Source: Flammeovirgaceae bacterium UBA2371 (lineage in GTDB: Bacteria; Bacteroidota; Bacteroidia; Cytophagales; Cyclobacteriaceae). From it: 26,820 nucleotides of DNA. Within the stretch, counting starts at the first letter, position 1. Each line of letters begins with the position of its first letter. Position numbers and translations under genes: made by a program. The notes beneath the pieces were generated by a model that saw only the letters and a list, made by a program, of their open reading frames with translations, ran no database searches and was not told where the DNA came from. Below, piece after piece: positions 23,150 to 26,820 of this stretch. The DNA lies in contig DDTF01000044.1 in the NCBI GenBank assembly GCA_002345965.1, forward strand, positions 1-26,820, written 5' to 3'.

Positions 23150-23953
23150 ATGCTCATTGAAGAGAAAGCACTCCTGCACTGGATCAAGCACTTTTACGGC
23201 TATGGATCGTGGCAGGCCAAACACTGGTTCGTAGCCTATGAAGAAGGTGGCGGTGATACTCCCGATGAAGTAGCCGATAAGCTCAACTATTTCTACCTTA
23301 ATGTACAGGGTTCATCACTTTGTGACATCCGAGACTTGTACCATCATGTCAGGTTTAAGTTAGACGGCCCAAGAGCCGAATTGTTCACCAACCTTTTTGA
23401 TTACCGCTTTGGCAATGATGCCGTGCTGCACGGTACTTGGAAAAACCTCATTGCCTTTGTACATGGCTACCAAAACAAGCCGCTCCCCGAGCTGCTCGCC
23501 TATCAGAAAAAACTCCTGGCCTTGTCGTCCAATAAAAATGAAGCTTTGCTGAGGTTGTATCCCCTGCCCACACACAACCATGCCTGGTATTATAGCTGGC
23601 TCGACCTCCCTCAACTGCCTTTCCTCAAAAGCCGCGCTGCCTATCAGGAACATGTCTATACTGATCGCATGGCAACTATTCTGCATAACATAAAAGAGTA
23701 CCAGCCTGAAGTGGTGCTCATGTATGGCATGGCCAACATCGACAAACTAAAGAAGTCAGTGAAGGCGTTTTTTCCTGATACCCAATTTAAAATGATCAAA
23801 GCCACCCCGCGACAGATTCCCTCCCACCACCGGGCTGACTTGCCCAATACCACCTTGCTGATTACTACACAACTCCCATCACTGCGACACAACAGAATTG
23901 AAACGGGGTTTGATTGGGAAGCAGTTGGGTTATCATTAAAAAGGAACCCTTAA
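23150..23953 (+). CDS. Conserved-looking protein of unknown function, WFVxxEEGGG type
   Basis: A 267-aa soluble protein, start chosen at the ATG at 23150 because the upstream in-frame ATG at 23117 lies inside the ATPase-fragment repeat. Near the N-terminus is YGSWQAKHWFVAYEEGGGDTPDEVADKLNYF, a pattern I associate with an uncharacterised group that may share the uracil-DNA-glycosylase fold, and then a DLYHH motif. The middle has conserved-looking PLPTHNHAWYYSW; the C-terminal third has PEVVLMYGMANIDKLKK and a TLLITTQLPS strand, fitting a Rossmann-like alpha/beta protein. No signal peptide or membrane helix. It stands alone, with a 146-bp gap before the permease gene. The glycosylase-like idea is weak. 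Confidence 0.6.
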   Translation: MLIEEKALLHWIKHFYGYGSWQAKHWFVAYEEGGGDTPDEVADKLNYFYLNVQGSSLCDIRDLYHHVRFKLDGPRAELFTNLFDYRFGNDAVLHGTWKNLIAFVHGYQNKPLPELLAYQKKLLALSSNKNEALLRLYPLPTHNHAWYYSWLDLPQLPFLKSRAAYQEHVYTDRMATILHNIKEYQPEVVLMYGMANIDKLKKSVKAFFPDTQFKMIKATPRQIPSHHRADLPNTTLLITTQLPSLRHNRIETGFDWEAVGLSLKRNP

Positions 23954-24099
23954 TACCAGATGGGTGAGTTTCCCAAAATCGAACATTATTATTCAAAATC
24001 GTGCAAGCGTACACTAACAGCCACCCGAAAATGTACAGTAATAACTATTTTACATACTGGCACCAATATTGACTTGTTAGCCCACAAATTAAATGGCCT

Positions 24100-26490
24100 A
24101 TGCTAAGGAATTTTATCGTCATCGCGCTTCGTAATCTACTCAATCAAAAAGGATATTCAGTTGTAAAAATCGCTGGACTGGCATTCGGCATTGCCGCCAG
24201 CCTCATCATTTTCCTTTACGTATTGGAAGACCTGTCGTACAATAAACACAATAGTAATTATGACCGCATTGTACGATTGCTCACCATCGACAGTGCTGAA
24301 GGGGTAAGCAGTAAGGTGGTCGGGGTAACACAACCCATGCTGGGCCCTGCTGCCAAAGAGGAATTGCCTGAGGTCGTGGAAAGCGTTCGTATTACAGGCG
24401 GAGGTCGCTATGACCTCAGCTACGGAGAAAAATCATTAAAATGTGAAAATGCCATTCGGGTGGACCCTTCCTTCTTCTCGGTGTTTGACGTCACCGTTAT
24501 AGACGGTCCTCCGTCCGGTATCCTCGATGACCCAGGTTCCATCGCCATTACCCAGTCGCTGGCAAAGAAAATCTTTGGCAACGAAAATGCATTGGGCAAA
24601 ACACTCAAGTTAAATCAAAATACAGATTTGCACATCACTGCAGTGCTGGCCGATCCACCGGCCACATCACACTTGCAATACGACCTGCTGCGTACTTTGG
24701 TGCCCGGGCAGGATGAACAGGGATTGCTGCAAGCACTCCAAACCTGGCAAGGCATATTTTGCAACACCTATCTCCTGTTGGATAAACCTGCAGAAGTGGA
24801 GGGACTTACCGAAAAGCTGCAGGGCATCAGCAAGAAAAACAATGCCTATGAATTCTTTACCCCCATCACTCAAAAGCTGAGTGATGTACATCTTCATTCT
24901 AAAGACATCCTCTTTGAAATCAACGCCAACAAGTCCGATGCACAAAATATCTATGTACTCAGTATTATCGGATTTCTCATACTTGTACTGGCCGCTGTCA
25001 ATTTTGTAAACCTGGTTACAGCCAACTCTACCATGAGAGCCAAAGAAGTAGGCGTGCGCAAAGTGGTAGGTGCATTGAAGCAACAACTCATTGGGCAGCA
25101 CCTAGTGGAAAGTCTTGCCGTTACCTTTATCTCCGCCATCATCGCCATAAGTCTTGTCTTTATCCTGGTACCTACGCTGAACAGTTTTTACCAGCGCCAT
25201 GCAGATGCACTTCAATTACTGCAGCCTGCCAATATGCTGGTCATACTGGCAATCGTTGTGCTGGTGGGTGTTGTGGCTGGATTGTATCCCGCTTTTGTGC
25301 TTTCATCATTGAAACCAGGTCAGGTTTTAAAAGGTGATTTTAAAAGTTCTGCCAGTGGTGTGTGGCTAAGAAAATCACTGGTAGTGCTGCAGTTCACCAT
25401 CTCCATTGCACTCATCGTAGGCTCCGGCATCGTATTCCAACAGATGCAGTTCATCTTCAATGCCGACCTGGGCTATAGCCGCGATCAGGTAATTACCATT
25501 CAGCAAAGTGGACCTGCCATCGCGAACACTACCTCATTCAGATCGGAATTGATGCGCAATGAAAACATTGTCAACGTGGGTACCGCTTCCTCAAGAATCG
25601 GTCAGCAGCTAGGCAGAACAAGCATCTTTCCCGAAGGCAGGGACATTAACGAAACCAATATCATCACCAGCACCATGACGGCCGATGAGAATTTTGCCTC
25701 GGCCATGCAAATGGATATGCAGGCAGGGCGCTTCTTTTCCCTGGACTTTGACGACTCCCTATCCATGGTAGTCAATGGTGAGCTTGTTCGTTTACTGGGA
25801 TGGGAAGATGCAGTAGGAAGAAGAATCAACCTGCAATCCGGACCCAACCCCACAGACTTAACGGCTTATACAGTGATAGGTGTGGTCAATGATTTTCATT
25901 TTGCCACCATACGGCACAAACTGGAACCTATGTTTATGCTGTATAGCAATGCCAATGGTGCCATGGCCATCAAGATCAAAGAACAAAACATGCAGGAGAC
26001 CATCGCATACATCGAAGCCACCTGGAAGAAAGTAAATCCAGGACAAACGTTTGAATATGATTTTCTGGATGACCAGTTTGCCAAGCTCTACAGCAATGAA
26101 GAAGCTTTTGCTTCCATGTTCTCACACTTCACGCTATTGGCAATGGTGATTGCGGGTCTGGGGCTCTTCGCATTGTCGGCTTACACGGCCCAACAAAGAC
26201 GTAAAGAGATTGGCATACGCAAGGTACTTGGCGCTTCCAGCGGCAGTATATTGGTAAAGCTTTCTGCTGAATTTGTTTCGTTGATTCTGATTTCTTTTGC
26301 GCTGGCGAGTGTCATTGCCTACTTTGTAATGTCCCGATGGTTGGAAGATTTCCAATACAGCATTGAGATCGGAATTGGCATTTTCCTCTTGTCAGGTTCA
26401 GCCGCATTACTTGTAGGACTGCTCACCGTAAGCTTTCAATCACTAAAAGCAGCCTGGAGCAATCCTGTGGATGCGTTGAGAATAGAATAA
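24100..26490 (+). CDS. MacB/FtsX-family ABC transporter permease
   Basis: A 796-aa permease with two MacB periplasmic-core plus FtsX units. The first helix is VKIAGLAFGIAASLIIFLYVL (about 22-42), followed by a large extracytoplasmic domain to about residue 280, three helices (near 285-305, 340-360, 380-405), a short linker (KSLVVLQFTISIALIVGSG), a second extracytoplasmic domain, and three last helices. The FtsX signature TMRAKEVGVRKVVGAL and its second copy QQRRKEIGIRKVLGAS mark the coupling helices to the ATPase. No ATPase or membrane-fusion gene is adjacent, which is usual for this Bacteroidota family. Such permeases act in peptide or lipoprotein mechanotransmission/export; the substrate cannot be inferred. 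It converges on the partial gene at 26535 with a 44-bp gap. Confidence 0.92.
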   Translation: MLRNFIVIALRNLLNQKGYSVVKIAGLAFGIAASLIIFLYVLEDLSYNKHNSNYDRIVRLLTIDSAEGVSSKVVGVTQPMLGPAAKEELPEVVESVRITGGGRYDLSYGEKSLKCENAIRVDPSFFSVFDVTVIDGPPSGILDDPGSIAITQSLAKKIFGNENALGKTLKLNQNTDLHITAVLADPPATSHLQYDLLRTLVPGQDEQGLLQALQTWQGIFCNTYLLLDKPAEVEGLTEKLQGISKKNNAYEFFTPITQKLSDVHLHSKDILFEINANKSDAQNIYVLSIIGFLILVLAAVNFVNLVTANSTMRAKEVGVRKVVGALKQQLIGQHLVESLAVTFISAIIAISLVFILVPTLNSFYQRHADALQLLQPANMLVILAIVVLVGVVAGLYPAFVLSSLKPGQVLKGDFKSSASGVWLRKSLVVLQFTISIALIVGSGIVFQQMQFIFNADLGYSRDQVITIQQSGPAIANTTSFRSELMRNENIVNVGTASSRIGQQLGRTSIFPEGRDINETNIITSTMTADENFASAMQMDMQAGRFFSLDFDDSLSMVVNGELVRLLGWEDAVGRRINLQSGPNPTDLTAYTVIGVVNDFHFATIRHKLEPMFMLYSNANGAMAIKIKEQNMQETIAYIEATWKKVNPGQTFEYDFLDDQFAKLYSNEEAFASMFSHFTLLAMVIAGLGLFALSAYTAQQRRKEIGIRKVLGASSGSILVKLSAEFVSLILISFALASVIAYFVMSRWLEDFQYSIEIGIGIFLLSGSAALLVGLLTVSFQSLKAAWSNPVDALRIE

Positions 26491-26534
26491 TTTCAAATAG
26501 TGGCTGCATCTCATTTTCAACGGTAGGATGTACT

Positions 26535-26820
26535 TTAGTCCTTGCATGGACCAATAGTGTCTCCGTGTTTTTCATGCGCTGGCCAGGCCGATTTAGAAAT
26601 GGTTAGGGTTTGGGAATTCTCACGATTACCGGGTGGTTTGTGGCATATGGTAATTTTGTCGGAATCCTTATCTTTTGATTCTTCAACTTCCTCCTTTTCA
26701 GGATTTTCATCTTTGGGTAGCTCACACACAAACGAAACGGTTTGAGTAGCCGTACCCGCTGAGTTGGTGGCCTTGATCACAAAGTGAGCTGTGCCAGTGA
26801 TGTCCACATTGGTAACAGTA
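26535..26820 (-). CDS. C-terminal part of a secreted protein with a CHKPPG...HGDTIGPC motif (partial)
   Basis: The frame is open to the window edge, so the 5' part lies outside. The visible 94 residues start with the end of an Ig/cadherin-like repeat (DITGTAHFVIKATNSAGTATQTVSFVC), then a Glu/Lys/Asp-rich linker (KDENPEKEEVEESKDKD), then ITICHKPPGNRENSQTLTIS and SAWPAHEKHGDTIGPC. The last block, with paired Cys, is a small terminal domain that I know from many secreted Bacteroidota proteins (ITVCHxPPG...AHLxHGDxLGxC). It is not a standard sorting signal and its role is unclear. The stop codon is followed by no terminator that I can see. Confidence 0.75.
   Translation of the reverse strand, partial: TVTNVDITGTAHFVIKATNSAGTATQTVSFVCELPKDENPEKEEVEESKDKDSDKITICHKPPGNRENSQTLTISKSAWPAHEKHGDTIGPCKD

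Overview
The window looks like a piece of a Bacteroidota chromosome, probably a Cytophagales-type gliding or soil relative. The signs are: many signal peptides and lipoprotein-type N-termini, a TPR/transmembrane/AraC regulator, an M13 peptidase lipoprotein, DUF2911, a two-FtsX-domain permease without its ATPase, almost no Shine-Dalgarno sequences, and promoter boxes of the Bacteroidota TAnnTTTG type. I saw no rRNA, tRNA, CRISPR array, phage or transposase gene. The species assignment is inference.

Layout. 1-509 holds no convincing gene. 510-3650 (+) is a tight five-gene operon: COX3-like membrane protein, TIGR03643/DUF2805 protein, flavin reductase, a 43-aa DUF2256 zinc-ribbon protein, and a cryptochrome/photolyase-related (PF04244) protein; the last three are joined by 4-base stop/start overlaps. 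3674-5785 (-) carries a DUF2911 lipoprotein and a stand-alone 5'-3' exonuclease. 5891-8376 (-) is a probable operon of esterase-like lipoprotein, small outer-membrane-like protein and quinone-reductase-like MDR enzyme. It diverges from two tandem GlxA-type regulators (DJ-1/PfpI plus AraC HTH, 8603-10570, +), followed by a small four-helix membrane protein (DUF6010-like). 11138-14289 (-) holds an M13 metallopeptidase, a methyltransferase and a 38-aa membrane peptide. 14532-20584 (-) holds a TPR-AraC regulator, an acetolactate-synthase-type ThDP enzyme and a P-type Ca2+ ATPase. 20930-22891 (-) is a PQQ-like beta-propeller protein. 23150-26490 (+) holds an unrecognised soluble protein and a MacB/FtsX permease. 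The 3' end of a secreted protein gene enters from the right edge (26535-26820, -).

The most interesting signal is regulatory. Three promoters around the GlxA pair share a 28-bp element: upstream of the esterase operon (8444-8471, -), of the first GlxA gene (8514-8541, +) and of the DUF6010-like gene (10641-10668, +). It consists of three helically phased half-sites, TGTCC-N5-TGACG-N6-TGWCC. It sits 21-22 nt upstream of an ACCTTTG -7 box each time. This is what an AraC-type activator regulon should look like. It predicts that the GlxA regulator(s) control themselves, the divergent operon and the downstream membrane protein as one small system.

Other points worth a second look: a 55-bp in-frame copy of part of the P-type ATPase gene stranded about 3 kb away in an intergenic region; a photolyase homologue without the Fe-S cysteines expected after its MSDY motif; tandem 11-bp palindromes upstream of the M13 gene; a palindrome over the predicted start of the small-peptide/methyltransferase transcript; and a degraded copy of the C-terminal CHKPPG-type motif between two unrelated genes.
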